The notes: a model not told the origin generated them from the sequence alone. Positions 1 through 7,511 are shown, counted from the stretch's first letter. The stretch: DNA of 11,251 nucleotides from Scatosoma sp045645245 (GCA_045645245.1 JAZRIK010000067.1:1-11251); one strand, 5' to 3'. Made by a program: numbers and translations.

Positions 1-1233
1 ACCGCGCAAAGCGCAAGCTTTAATAATTTCCACGGCGAAATCGTGGGCGCGGCGAACGTTTACGGCAAATATTATTTGGCAACGAATGCAAACTATTTCT
101 ATTCAATCGAGCAAAACGATTTGGGCGAATGGACTGTGCAGCAATGCAAAAAATCTTCCACGCGCTACCCCAAACAGCTCACGGCGGACGCGTACGGTAT
201 GCTGTACGTGCATTCTGGAAACGACGTGTACGCTTTCAGCGAAGAAACGCTGATGCAAGCGAGCGAAGTGGGCGAAGAAGTACTCTCTTCCCTGCCTGCG
301 GATATTACGCAAATCGCGGTGGATTATCATCAAACGCTGTACGCACTTTCGCAAAACGCGATTTATCGGTTTACAAACGGCACTTCAAGCGCAACAACCT
401 TTGAAACGCCGCTCGTTTACTACGCAAACGGCGGTACGCCTACCGTCAACGCCTTTGCATTCGGTATCGAAGAAAATCAAACGTACGTGCTGTGCGACAA
501 CAGCTATTTACTCGTCACCGCGCGGTTAAATTTACCCACCGTGAAAACCATTCCCGTAGATAACGCGGACGAACAGGTATTTGCAAACGCGGACGGAGAA
601 TTTGCCGTCGTGCAAACGAATACGAACGCTTTACTCGTTGAATTTGACATTACGCTTTTGCAAAATGCAGAAGTATTCCCCTACGTGGGCTACGAACGTA
701 GCGCAGAGCAAAAAACCGCGCTCAAAATCGGACAGGCAGGCGAATACACGCTGCTGGCGTATTTTGACCAAGCGCAAAATAAATACCGCACCTACTTGGC
801 AAAAACGGAAAATTGCACCGATTTACCCGCGGACGAGTATCGTATCGAATACGAAGAAAATAACCGCAAAATCGGCTATATCACAAACGCGATTCCGCTG
901 TATAAATTCCCGTATTTGACCGACCTTTTGGTAAGCTTCGATTTGCCGCGCGGCGGACAAGTGACGGTTTTGGGCGAAATTAGCGAATTAGACCACGCGT
1001 ATTATCACGTTTCGTTTACGGACGAAAACGGCGTAGAGCATTTCGGCTACGTGCCGCAGGCGTACGTCAACGATTTCAGCGGCGTGCCCCCGCAAAGCGA
1101 GCTGCACCAAGCGGGCGCAACGCAAAGCGATACCGACGCCGTTTGGCGGCTTGCGTATCTTTTACTTGGATTTGGCGCAATTTGCGTATTGATCGACTTT
1201 TTAATACTTCGCAAAAAAGGAGGGAACGATTGA
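1..1233 (+). CDS. Surface-anchored propeller-like protein with SH3-like domain, 5' truncated
   Basis: The frame is open from base 1, so the gene starts upstream of the window and the GTG at 43 is not its start; about 410 codons are present. Most of the visible protein is a run of beta-strand-rich segments such as GMLYVHSGNDVYAF and TLYALSQNAIYRF, the pattern of blade repeats in beta-propeller proteins. Near the C-terminus, about 889-1072, comes an SH3-like module (AIPLYKF, RGGQVTVLGE, YYHVSF, HFGYVPQAYV). A hydrophobic helix at about 1144-1209 follows, then RKKGGND. This suggests an extracytoplasmic protein held by one C-terminal membrane anchor with its tail inside. I do not recognise a named family and assign no enzyme activity. 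The stop at 1231-1233 overlaps the start of the next small ORF. An alternative reading is a cell-envelope sensor or SH3b wall-binding protein. Confidence 0.75.
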   Translation, partial: TAQSASFNNFHGEIVGAANVYGKYYLATNANYFYSIEQNDLGEWTVQQCKKSSTRYPKQLTADAYGMLYVHSGNDVYAFSEETLMQASEVGEEVLSSLPADITQIAVDYHQTLYALSQNAIYRFTNGTSSATTFETPLVYYANGGTPTVNAFAFGIEENQTYVLCDNSYLLVTARLNLPTVKTIPVDNADEQVFANADGEFAVVQTNTNALLVEFDITLLQNAEVFPYVGYERSAEQKTALKIGQAGEYTLLAYFDQAQNKYRTYLAKTENCTDLPADEYRIEYEENNRKIGYITNAIPLYKFPYLTDLLVSFDLPRGGQVTVLGEISELDHAYYHVSFTDENGVEHFGYVPQAYVNDFSGVPPQSELHQAGATQSDTDAVWRLAYLLLGFGAICVLIDFLILRKKGGND

Positions 1234-1325
1234 TGAGTGATTATCACGATGCGTGCAGCGTAGTTCCGCTACGCCGTAAAATCGGCGTTTGCCCTTCTTT
1301 TTCAAGGGATATGCGCCCCTTTTAA
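1233..1325 (+). CDS. 30-aa leader ORF overlapping the upstream stop, before mgtE
   Basis: The ATG at 1233-1235 shares its A with the upstream TGA (TGATG). It has a strong Shine-Dalgarno, AGGAGGG at 1218-1224, eight bases away, so translational coupling is expected. The predicted peptide has 30 residues, begins MSDYHDACS, ends RDMRPF and has no membrane segment or known domain. Its codons overlap nearly all of a folded RNA leader: codons 9-13 contain the 5' arm of a long stem, and the stop at 1323-1325 is 6 bases before the 3' arm. That layout suits a leader peptide whose translation controls the RNA fold, but the protein itself could also be non-functional. Ribosome binding and overlap are seen; the regulatory role is inference. 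Confidence 0.55.
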   Translation: MSDYHDACSVVPLRRKIGVCPSFSRDMRPF

Positions 1326-1352
1326 CCGCCAAGCGGATACTACGCCTTTTTT
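1257..1352 (+). promoter_or_regulatory. Structured mgtE leader: attenuator- or riboswitch-like fold with T tract
   Basis: GCGTAGTTCCGCT at 1258-1270 pairs with AGCGGATACTACGC at 1332-1345: 13 base pairs interrupted by a single bulged T at 1338. CTTTTTT (1346-1352) follows at once, as in an intrinsic terminator. Two hairpins lie inside: ACGCCG/CGGCGT (1271-1276 with 1283-1288, loop TAAAAT), stacked directly on the long stem, and CCCTT/AAGGG (1292-1296 with 1304-1308). A mutually exclusive hairpin, GCGTAG/CTACGC (1258-1263 with 1269-1274), would break both the long stem and the first inner hairpin. The mgtE start lies 30 bases after the T tract. I do not recognise an M-box or another named riboswitch here. 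Confidence 0.6.
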
Positions 1353-1381
1353 AAGAGAACAATCGAAAAAGGTGGTAGGAT

Positions 1382-3061
1382 ATGAAAGAAAAGATTTTTG
1401 AATTTTTAGTTGAACAAGACTATGAAAACGCCGCTGCCCTTGCAAGCAAATGCACTTGCGAGCAATTAGCGGCGATTTTGCGTGAAATGCAAAAGCAGGA
1501 TATTCCTGCGTTTTGCCGCGCACTCCCGTCCGATACGCTTGCGGAAGCGCTGGTGCTGCTCGACAGCGATTTGCAAGAAGACGTTATCAACGGCTTGCGC
1601 GAAGACGAACTGAATAAAGTGCTCGATGAAATGTCGGTGGACGAAACCATCGAAATCATCGAAGATATGCCCCAAGAAATCGTTAGAAGAATTGCGGAAA
1701 GCGAAGAAATCGTACAGCTTTTGACCGACCGCAAATTTTCCGTATTAAAGCCGCTCGTCGCGTCGATGAACGCAACCGACCTTGCGAAGGTATTTGAAGA
1801 AATTCCTATCGAAAACGATTTGGCGGTTTTGTTCCGCATTCTTCCCAAAGACCTTGCCGCGGAAACGTTCGTGGAAATGGACGCCGACTTAAAGGAAAAG
1901 CTCATCTATAAGCTCAACGATAAAGAACTGCGCGCGGTTATGGACGAGTTATTCTTGGACGATACCGTCGATTTAATCGAAGAAATGCCAGCAAGCGTAG
2001 TAAAGCGCGTTTTGGCGCAAAGCGATAGAGAAACGCGGGCGTATATCAACGAAATTTTGAAATATCCCAAGGACAGCGTAGGCAGCATTATGACCATCGA
2101 GTTTGTCGCGCTGAAAAAGGATATGACGGTAGAAGAAGCGTTTGAGCGCATTCGCAAAACCGCAATCGATAAGGAAACCATCTACACCTGCTACGTAGTG
2201 AACGCCACCAACCAGCTTATCGGTTTGGTGACGGCGAAAGATTTGATGCTCGCAGATAAAACGGCGAAAATCGAAACGGTTATGAACGAAAACGTTATTT
2301 ATGCCTACACGCAGGACGACAAGGAAGAAGCGGCGCAAAAAATTTCCGATTACGGGTTTTTAGCACTCCCCGTCGTGGATAGAGAAATGCGGCTTGTGGG
2401 CATCGTCACCGTTGACGACGCAATGACCGTCTTGGAAGAAGAAAATACCGAAGACATCGCAAAAATGGCGGCTGTCGTCCCCACCGATAAACCGTATCTG
2501 AAAACGAGTGTTTGGCGCACGAGCTTAAACCGCCTGCCTTGGTTGTTGGTACTGCTCATTTCTTCCACGCTATCGGGCATCGTCATCTCGGCAAACGGCA
2601 AGGTTTTTAACAGCGTGACGTACGGTATCGTTTTAACCGCTTGTACGCCGATGCTGATGGGTACGGGCGGTAATGCCGGCTCGCAGGCGTCCGCAATGAT
2701 TATCCGCGGACTTGCGCTGGGCGAAGTGAAGTTTTCCGATTTTTGGAAGGTCATTTGGCGGGAAATCCGCGTATCGATACTGCTTGGCGGAATTTTATCC
2801 GTCGCAAGCTTTGCAAAAGTAATGTTTATCGACGGACTGTACGCAAGCCCGAACGGTTGGCTGGTCGCACTCGTAGTAGCGATTGCTATGTTCGCGACCG
2901 TTATCGTTGCCAAGCTCATCGGCGCGGCGCTGCCCCTGCTGGCGAAAAAATGCAAATTAGACCCTGCGGTGGTCGCGTCCCCTTTCATCACAACCGTCGT
3001 GGACGTCGTTTCCCTGTCGCTGTGCTGTTTATTCGCAGGGCTTTTGCTGGGAATCGTTTAA
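1382..3061 (+). CDS. mgtE: MgtE-type magnesium channel with duplicated N-terminal domain
   Basis: 559 residues, against roughly 450 for usual MgtE. MgtE is a dimeric, Mg2+-gated Mg2+ channel of the inner membrane, closed when Mg2+ binds its cytosolic domains. Residues about 1-118 and 119-225 are two copies of the MgtE_N helical domain: 44-105 (CRALPSDTLAEAL, DEMSVDETIEIIEDMP) aligns with 150-211 (FRILPKDLAAETF, DELFLDDTVDLIEEMP) at an offset of 106. A CBS pair follows (about 233-355), then about five membrane helices (383-559) with the GTGGNAGSQ signature at 427-435. Asp541, 19 residues from the end, matches by position the conserved pore aspartate of TM5. The start at 1382 has GGTGG at 1371-1375. 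No separate promoter is evident; it is probably read through the structured leader. Related MgtE proteins also pass other divalent ions such as Co2+. Confidence 0.95.
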   Translation: MKEKIFEFLVEQDYENAAALASKCTCEQLAAILREMQKQDIPAFCRALPSDTLAEALVLLDSDLQEDVINGLREDELNKVLDEMSVDETIEIIEDMPQEIVRRIAESEEIVQLLTDRKFSVLKPLVASMNATDLAKVFEEIPIENDLAVLFRILPKDLAAETFVEMDADLKEKLIYKLNDKELRAVMDELFLDDTVDLIEEMPASVVKRVLAQSDRETRAYINEILKYPKDSVGSIMTIEFVALKKDMTVEEAFERIRKTAIDKETIYTCYVVNATNQLIGLVTAKDLMLADKTAKIETVMNENVIYAYTQDDKEEAAQKISDYGFLALPVVDREMRLVGIVTVDDAMTVLEEENTEDIAKMAAVVPTDKPYLKTSVWRTSLNRLPWLLVLLISSTLSGIVISANGKVFNSVTYGIVLTACTPMLMGTGGNAGSQASAMIIRGLALGEVKFSDFWKVIWREIRVSILLGGILSVASFAKVMFIDGLYASPNGWLVALVVAIAMFATVIVAKLIGAALPLLAKKCKLDPAVVASPFITTVVDVVSLSLCCLFAGLLLGIV

Positions 3062-3075
3062 CCGCTTAAAAACGC

Positions 3076-3105
3076 AAAAAAACACCTTGTAAAAGGTGTT
3101 TTTTT
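3076..3105. terminator. Bidirectional terminator between mgtE and the HAD-CysK gene
   Basis: AACACCTT (3081-3088), loop GTAA, AAGGTGTT (3093-3100), extended by five A:T pairs on each side. A T run follows on the plus strand and another on the minus strand, so it can stop both convergent genes. Confidence 0.9.
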
Positions 3106-3126
3106 ATTTTATTATTCCGTTTTTAA

Positions 3127-4695
3127 TTAATCAAATAAGCCGCTCGTCAAATACCTGCCCCCACCGTCGGGGAATATCACGACAATATTTTTGCCTGCGT
3201 TTTCTTTTCTTAACGCAAGCTGCACCGCCGCGCAAAGCGCCGCGCCCGACGAGATGCCTACGTACGCATTTTCCTTTTCCATCGCGCGTTTTGCCCATTC
3301 AAACGCGTCGCTATCCGATACGCAAACAATTTCGTCAATTACCGTTCTATCCAAAATGCTCGGTACAAAATTTGCGCCGATTCCCTGTATGCCGTGCGCC
3401 CCTGCATACCCCTTTGACAAGAGCGGCGAGCTTTGCGGCTCCACCGCGACCACGCGCAAAGCGGGGTTGCATTCTTTTAAGTATTTGCCTACGCCTGTTA
3501 TCGTACCGCCCGTGCCCACGCCGCACACCAAAATATCGATATTGGGGCATTGCCGCGCAATTTCCCTGCCCGTCGTCAAGTAATGCGCGTTTACGTTCGC
3601 CTGGTTATCAAACTGCCCGATATACACGCTGTTCGGCGTACGCTCGACCAGCGTTTTCGCGTATTCGACTGCGCCCTGCATTCCTTTTTTTCCGTCCGTG
3701 CGTATCACTTCCGCGCCGTACAAGGCAAGTAAAATTTGCCGTTCCTTGCTCATCGTATCGGGCATAACGATAACGGATTTATAACCGCGGGCTTTGGCTA
3801 CCAGCGCAAGCCCTATCCCCGTGTTTCCGCTCGTCGCTTCGACCACGGTACCGCCCTTTTGCAATTTTCCCGCTTTTTCCGCGTCGTTAATCATCGCAAC
3901 CGCCGCCCGATCCTTTATCGATCCGCCGGCGTTTTTCCACTCGGCTTTGGCGTAAATATTCGCCTGCAAACGGTATGTATTTTCAATATTTTTGAGCGTA
4001 AGCAAGGGCGTATTTCCGATTTGCTTTTCCGCTTGTGAAAAATTCGGGATTTCGCACAAGAATAATAATTCCGCCGCGCTATGTACCAGCGTTTTCGCGC
4101 CGTTTTCTCTTAAAAAGCGTTCGTCCTTAAACCCCCACGTGACGGACGCGCAGGCAACGCCTGCGTTTTGCGCCGTTTGAATATCCACTTCGCTATCCCC
4201 AACGTACAGGGTTGTTTGTTTCTCCGCGCCCAGCTTTTCCATCACGGCAAGCAGCATATCGGGCGCGGGCTTTTTGCATATTCCTGCGCTTTCGTTTTCT
4301 CCCATACTTTCCTGCAATAAGCCGTTAAAATATTGCTCGGCGAGCAGCTTGGTGGCAAAATCCGCTTTGTTGGATACCACCGCCGTTTTTATTCCTTGTA
4401 ATTGGAGTGCTTTAAGCAGCGGCAAAATACCGTCGTAAGGGCGTGTATTATCCGCGCAATGCTGGGCGTAATATTGCTTGAACGCTTGCAAAATATCCAA
4501 AAAGAGCGGATGGTTTTTCACGCCTACCGCCCTTTGCATTAGCTTGACAATTCCGTTCCCGATAAACGATTTTACTTCTTCTTTCGTGCGCGACGGTAAA
4601 CCGTAAGAAAGCAGCGCGTGGTTGACCGCACCCGTCAAATCGTCGAGTGTATCCAGCAGCGTTCCGTCTAAATCGAAGATAATCGTTTGATACAT
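3127..4695 (-). CDS. Fusion of HAD phosphatase (PGP-like) and PLP-dependent cysteine synthase
   Basis: One uninterrupted 522-codon frame encodes two enzymes. Residues 1 to about 213 are a Gph/PpaX-type HAD hydrolase with every motif: DLDGT at 8-12 (nucleophile Asp8, acid/base Asp10), Ser108 in VVSNK, Lys142 in KKPAPD, and GDSEVD at 166-171. A helical cap lies at about 15-85. Residues about 218-522 are a full-length CysK: IGNTPL at 226-231, PLP Lys261 in GGSIKDR, substrate loop TSGNTG at 288-293, phosphate loop GTGGT at 394-398, GIQGIGANFVP, and Ser483 in GISSGA. CysK makes cysteine from O-acetylserine and sulfide; the HAD half may remove phosphate from phosphoglycolate or a similar small substrate. 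The Pro usual before GGSxKDR is Ala256. No Met or good internal ribosome site marks a separate CysK start. ATG 4695 lies 24 bases after the response regulator stop with GGGG upstream, so cotranscription is likely. Substrates are inferred. Confidence 0.9.
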   Translation of the reverse strand: MYQTIIFDLDGTLLDTLDDLTGAVNHALLSYGLPSRTKEEVKSFIGNGIVKLMQRAVGVKNHPLFLDILQAFKQYYAQHCADNTRPYDGILPLLKALQLQGIKTAVVSNKADFATKLLAEQYFNGLLQESMGENESAGICKKPAPDMLLAVMEKLGAEKQTTLYVGDSEVDIQTAQNAGVACASVTWGFKDERFLRENGAKTLVHSAAELLFLCEIPNFSQAEKQIGNTPLLTLKNIENTYRLQANIYAKAEWKNAGGSIKDRAAVAMINDAEKAGKLQKGGTVVEATSGNTGIGLALVAKARGYKSVIVMPDTMSKERQILLALYGAEVIRTDGKKGMQGAVEYAKTLVERTPNSVYIGQFDNQANVNAHYLTTGREIARQCPNIDILVCGVGTGGTITGVGKYLKECNPALRVVAVEPQSSPLLSKGYAGAHGIQGIGANFVPSILDRTVIDEIVCVSDSDAFEWAKRAMEKENAYVGISSGAALCAAVQLALRKENAGKNIVVIFPDGGGRYLTSGLFD

Positions 4696-4719
4696 GGTAG
4701 CCCCGTTTTGTGTTTTTTA

Positions 4720-5370
4720 TTATAAAACCGACTTGATTGCGGCAATCGCTTCCGTGCGGTTTTGGCTGTCCGTTTTAACGTAAATGGACGAAACGTAGTT
4801 GCGCGTCGTACCTTCGGAAAGCTTGAGTGCGGACGAAATTTGGCGGTTGGTAAACCCTTCGTACATCATCAACGCAATTTCGATTTCTCTATCCGACAGC
4901 GGAAAAGCGCGCGAAAGCTTAATTTCTCTGTCCGTCGTCACGTTTTTTGCCGCACTTGCGATGCGTTGCGCGATTTTCGCAGGCAAAATCGTATCCCCTG
5001 CGTACGCGTTTTTTATGGCGTTAATCAGCGCGCTTGCGCCCGTATCTTTGAGTAAATACCCGCTCGCACCGTGGTTGATTGCATTCAAAATATAATCGCT
5101 GTCGTCAAACGTGGTTAAAATGAGTATTTTCACGTCGGGATAGTCGGCTTTGATGTGCTTGGTCGCTACCACGCCGCTCATATTCGGCATACGAATATCC
5201 ATCAGCACGACGTCGGGGCGCAGCTGCGCGGTTTTGCGCAAAGCGTCTTCGCCGTCCGTGGCAAGCCCTATCACTTGAATTTCATCATCGGTAGAAAGTA
5301 CGTTTTGAATTTCTAACGCAAGCTCTACTTGGTCGTCCGTAATCAGCACGCGAATATTGCGTTTTGCCAT
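4720..5370 (-). CDS. NarL/LiaR-family response regulator
   Basis: 216 residues, the usual length of the family. Residues 5-122 are a receiver domain: acidic pair Asp12/Asp13, phosphoacceptor Asp58 in VLMDIRMP, Thr86/Thr87 and Lys108 in LLKDTG. Residues about 155-216 are a LuxR-type helix-turn-helix (LSDREIEIALMM, GFTNRQISSALKLSEGTTRNY). Phosphorylation by the adjacent kinase should drive dimerisation and DNA binding. The start has AAGGAG about 10 bases upstream, in the 28-base gap after the kinase. Target genes cannot be read from the window; the next gene, HAD-CysK, lies only 24 bases downstream in the same apparent transcript. The conserved recognition-helix lysine-rich pattern is partly altered (TTRNYVSSIYVKTDSQNRTEA), within the family range. 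Confidence 0.93.
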   Translation of the reverse strand: MAKRNIRVLITDDQVELALEIQNVLSTDDEIQVIGLATDGEDALRKTAQLRPDVVLMDIRMPNMSGVVATKHIKADYPDVKILILTTFDDSDYILNAINHGASGYLLKDTGASALINAIKNAYAGDTILPAKIAQRIASAAKNVTTDREIKLSRAFPLSDREIEIALMMYEGFTNRQISSALKLSEGTTRNYVSSIYVKTDSQNRTEAIAAIKSVL

Positions 5371-5398
5371 AGTTTTTCTCCTTATTTAACCGTTTTCT

Positions 5399-6718
5399 TT
5401 ATTGTAATTTGGTATCGATGGGCAAAGTGATTTCCAGCTCGAATCCTTCGTCTTTTTCCGAGTGGAACGCCACTATTCCGCCTAATGATTTTGCCCGTTC
5501 TTGCATTCCTGAAAGCCCAAAGCCGACTTGCAAATCGTTCAACGCCACGCCCTTGCCGTTATCCGACAGCAGGAAACGAATACCGTTGTTTTCTTGCTTC
5601 AATTCCACCCAAAACGCCGTTGCGCCGCCGTGGCGAAGTCCGTTAGAGATGCCTTCTTTGAGCGTGTTGCAAAGGAAGCGGTGCTTTGCCGAAGAAACCT
5701 GCATTTCATCGATGTCGCTGCGAATGGTGATGCCCGTGCCGTCCGTCGAATCGTGAATGATTTGTTCGAGCGCCGCTTTGAGCGTTTTCGTTTGTTTTCT
5801 GTCCGAAAGCACGTGTACGCTTTCGCGCAATTCTTCGAGCGCGTGCTTGGCTTGTAAATTTGCCGCGATGATTTTGCTTTTCGCCTGTTTGGGGTCGCGG
5901 TCAATCAGCCATTTCGCCGATTCCGTTTGCATAATTACCGTCGTGAGCGAATGCCCCGCCGTATCGTGAATGTCTTTTGCAATGCGCTGGCGTTCTTCCA
6001 TCGCCGTCATTTCCGCTACCACTTCGTACGCTTTTTCTAACTTTTCCTTACTCTCCGTCAACTCGTCCAGTGCGTTGCCCAGTCGCACAAACTGGTTGTA
6101 AAACGCAAGTGCGATTTGCACGATGACAAAATGCACGAGCAATACGAATACCGAGCTTGCCGTGCGGGTGAGAAGCGTTAAAACTGCCTGCGAATGGGTA
6201 AGCAGCGTATAATTTTGCAATAAATACGCGCCGATATACAGTCCTTCCGCAAACACGAATAAAAGCAGCGCAAACCCTTTCTTTTCCAAGCCGATATAAT
6301 ACTCGGTTAAAATGAGCATATACACGAACATTGCCGCCGTACCGTTGGTGATAAGCGCAAACGAACACGCCGTTAACGCTTCTAAAATGTATAAGCCAAA
6401 GCGCAAACTGCTTTTGCGGCGCAGGGCGATTAGCTTGATGAGCTGGGTAAACAGCAGCACGGACGCAAGCACAATTAAGGGAATAAGCGAACGCCAACCC
6501 CTATCGTATTTATCCAAATCGTCCACGTGTTGCATAATCATCAGCCCGATAACTACGCAAAGAATGACGAAAATCAAGGTTCGGCAGAAAAAGGTGAATC
6601 TTGCACGGTTGCGCAAATCGTACCTATCAAAAACGCGCGAAAAGTAAAACGTACCCCTTTGCCGTTTTTCTTGCTTTGATTTATCCTTGATTTTTTTTGG
6701 CTGACGCGCTTTTTTCAT
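5399..6718 (-). CDS. Membrane sensor histidine kinase, HisKA_3 (NarL/LiaS type)
   Basis: 439 residues. A very basic N-terminus (MKKARQPKKIKDKSKQEKR) precedes about six predicted membrane helices (roughly 44-63, 78-97, 107-124, 127-143, 148-166, 185-207) joined by short loops. There is no sizeable outside domain, which points to sensing in or at the membrane. A coiled-coil linker (about 214-240) leads to the HisKA_3 dimerisation helix with phosphoacceptor His251 in KDIHDTAGH. The ATPase domain has an N box at 353-364 (Asn359), DNGKG at 386-390 and GFGLSGM at 399-405. It should autophosphorylate and pass phosphate to the regulator encoded immediately downstream. ATG 6718 has AAGGAG upstream and follows the radC stop by 27 bases, so it is probably cotranscribed from the radC promoter. 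The signal is unknown. Confidence 0.93.
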   Translation of the reverse strand: MKKARQPKKIKDKSKQEKRQRGTFYFSRVFDRYDLRNRARFTFFCRTLIFVILCVVIGLMIMQHVDDLDKYDRGWRSLIPLIVLASVLLFTQLIKLIALRRKSSLRFGLYILEALTACSFALITNGTAAMFVYMLILTEYYIGLEKKGFALLLFVFAEGLYIGAYLLQNYTLLTHSQAVLTLLTRTASSVFVLLVHFVIVQIALAFYNQFVRLGNALDELTESKEKLEKAYEVVAEMTAMEERQRIAKDIHDTAGHSLTTVIMQTESAKWLIDRDPKQAKSKIIAANLQAKHALEELRESVHVLSDRKQTKTLKAALEQIIHDSTDGTGITIRSDIDEMQVSSAKHRFLCNTLKEGISNGLRHGGATAFWVELKQENNGIRFLLSDNGKGVALNDLQVGFGLSGMQERAKSLGGIVAFHSEKDEGFELEITLPIDTKLQ

Positions 6719-6731
6719 CGTGTTGCTCCTT

Positions 6732-6757
6732 GCACTTTTTATCCGTTAAAAAAGTGC
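6732..6757 (-). other. Hairpin between radC and the kinase gene
   Basis: GCACTTTTT (6732-6740) and AAAAAGTGC (6749-6757) form a perfect 9-bp stem with an 8-base loop that contains the radC stop codon. On the coding strand it sits just before the kinase Shine-Dalgarno and is not followed by a T run, so it does not look like a terminator. It could affect mRNA stability, or translation of the kinase gene. Function is inference. Confidence 0.45.
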
Positions 6758-7450
6758 GTTTTTCGAGTCTATATTTTCCAGCTTTCCGCTGTCGTAATAA
6801 TCGTAAATTTTACCGTTTGCGTAAATCAAATGATTACACAAAAGAACGTTATGGAAACGGCATAAATGCGCGAGCTGCTCGGTAGCCGTATCATCGGCCG
6901 TGGAAGGGTTTTCTCGACCAAACGGGTGGTTGTGGACAAGCACGATTCCCGATGGGGATACGTCCACGATTAATTTAGTCAACTCTTCGATATCCAGCAA
7001 TACCCGACCGTCTTCCTGCGAAGTGTATCGGCAACGGCGAAAAATGCTGCCGTGTCCATCCAAACAATACACGTCCAGCACTTCCAAACGTACCTTATCG
7101 TACGCCTTTTGCACGTATTTCAAAAAGTCCGCACGCTCGTACGTTTGCGGGAATTGCTCTTCGTGCGCAACGGTTAAACGGTATTCTTCGCAAAATTTGG
7201 ATAGGCACGCAAGCAACGCCACCGTACTTTTGCCGATACCCTTTACGCGTTTTATCTCGTCGGGCGTAGCGGAAAGTAAGCGGGGAATGCTGCCAAATTC
7301 GGCGAGCAAGCGATGCGCCAAGTCGTTGGTGTTGCGGCGGGGAATGGCATAGCACAAGAGCATTTCTAAATATTCGTGCTCACAGCAAGCGCCTTGGATC
7401 ACTTTATCCATCAATCTTTGTCTGTGTCCGTCGTGCGTGTGGTCTGTCAT
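6746..7450 (-). CDS. radC: RadC-family JAMM-domain protein
   Basis: 234 residues from ATG 7450. The N-terminal part (about 8-80) resembles a RadC helical region: GHRQRLMDK, YLEMLLCYAIPRRNTNDLAHRLLAEFGS and a helix-hairpin-helix VKGIGKSTVALL at 69-80. The C-terminal part (about 105-220) is the JAMM/MPN fold with HNHP at 173-176 and STADD at 183-187, the expected metal-binding residues. RadC was named as a DNA repair protein, but that role has been questioned and its true substrate is unsettled. The longer frame with ATG 7492 is rejected because that ATG lies inside the spacer of the promoter at 7483-7511. The chosen start has AAAGG at 7461-7465. It is the first gene of the minus-strand operon. 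Confidence 0.9.
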   Translation of the reverse strand: MTDHTHDGHRQRLMDKVIQGACCEHEYLEMLLCYAIPRRNTNDLAHRLLAEFGSIPRLLSATPDEIKRVKGIGKSTVALLACLSKFCEEYRLTVAHEEQFPQTYERADFLKYVQKAYDKVRLEVLDVYCLDGHGSIFRRCRYTSQEDGRVLLDIEELTKLIVDVSPSGIVLVHNHPFGRENPSTADDTATEQLAHLCRFHNVLLCNHLIYANGKIYDYYDSGKLENIDSKNALF

Positions 7451-7482
7451 TTTTTCTCGTCCTTTCGTATCGTTCTTGCTAT

Positions 7483-7511
7483 ATTGTAGCATACTTTCTT
7501 TGAAATGTCAA
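7483..7511 (-). promoter_or_regulatory. Sigma-A promoter of the radC-kinase-regulator-HAD/CysK operon
   Basis: On the minus strand, TTGACA (7511-7506) and TACAAT (7488-7483) are separated by exactly 17 bases, a near-perfect housekeeping promoter. Transcription should begin near 7475, giving a leader of about 25 bases before ATG 7450. Confidence 0.88.

Noticed and set aside
1236..1381. M-box (ykoK) magnesium riboswitch before mgtE
   Set aside because: The leader is folded and the gene is right, but I do not see the conserved M-box core, and the structured part (about 90 bases) is shorter than a normal M-box.
2350..2991. 213-codon minus-strand open frame opposite mgtE
   Set aside because: It is the antisense of a clear MgtE coding frame, is rich in Ser/Thr/Ile/Pro as expected from complementing this codon use, and has no ribosome site or known motif.
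3096..3767. 223-codon plus-strand open frame opposite the cysteine synthase half
   Set aside because: It begins inside the terminator, is a low-complexity Arg/Pro/Cys sequence, and overlaps a fully motif-supported gene on the other strand.
4030..4065. Separate internal start for the cysteine synthase half
   Set aside because: There is no ATG or GTG near the domain junction, only a TTG without a convincing Shine-Dalgarno, so a true fusion is the simpler reading.
7451..7492. Upstream ATG at 7492 as the radC start
   Set aside because: This ATG lies between the -35 and -10 boxes of the operon promoter and upstream of the predicted transcription start; ATG 7450 has a ribosome site.
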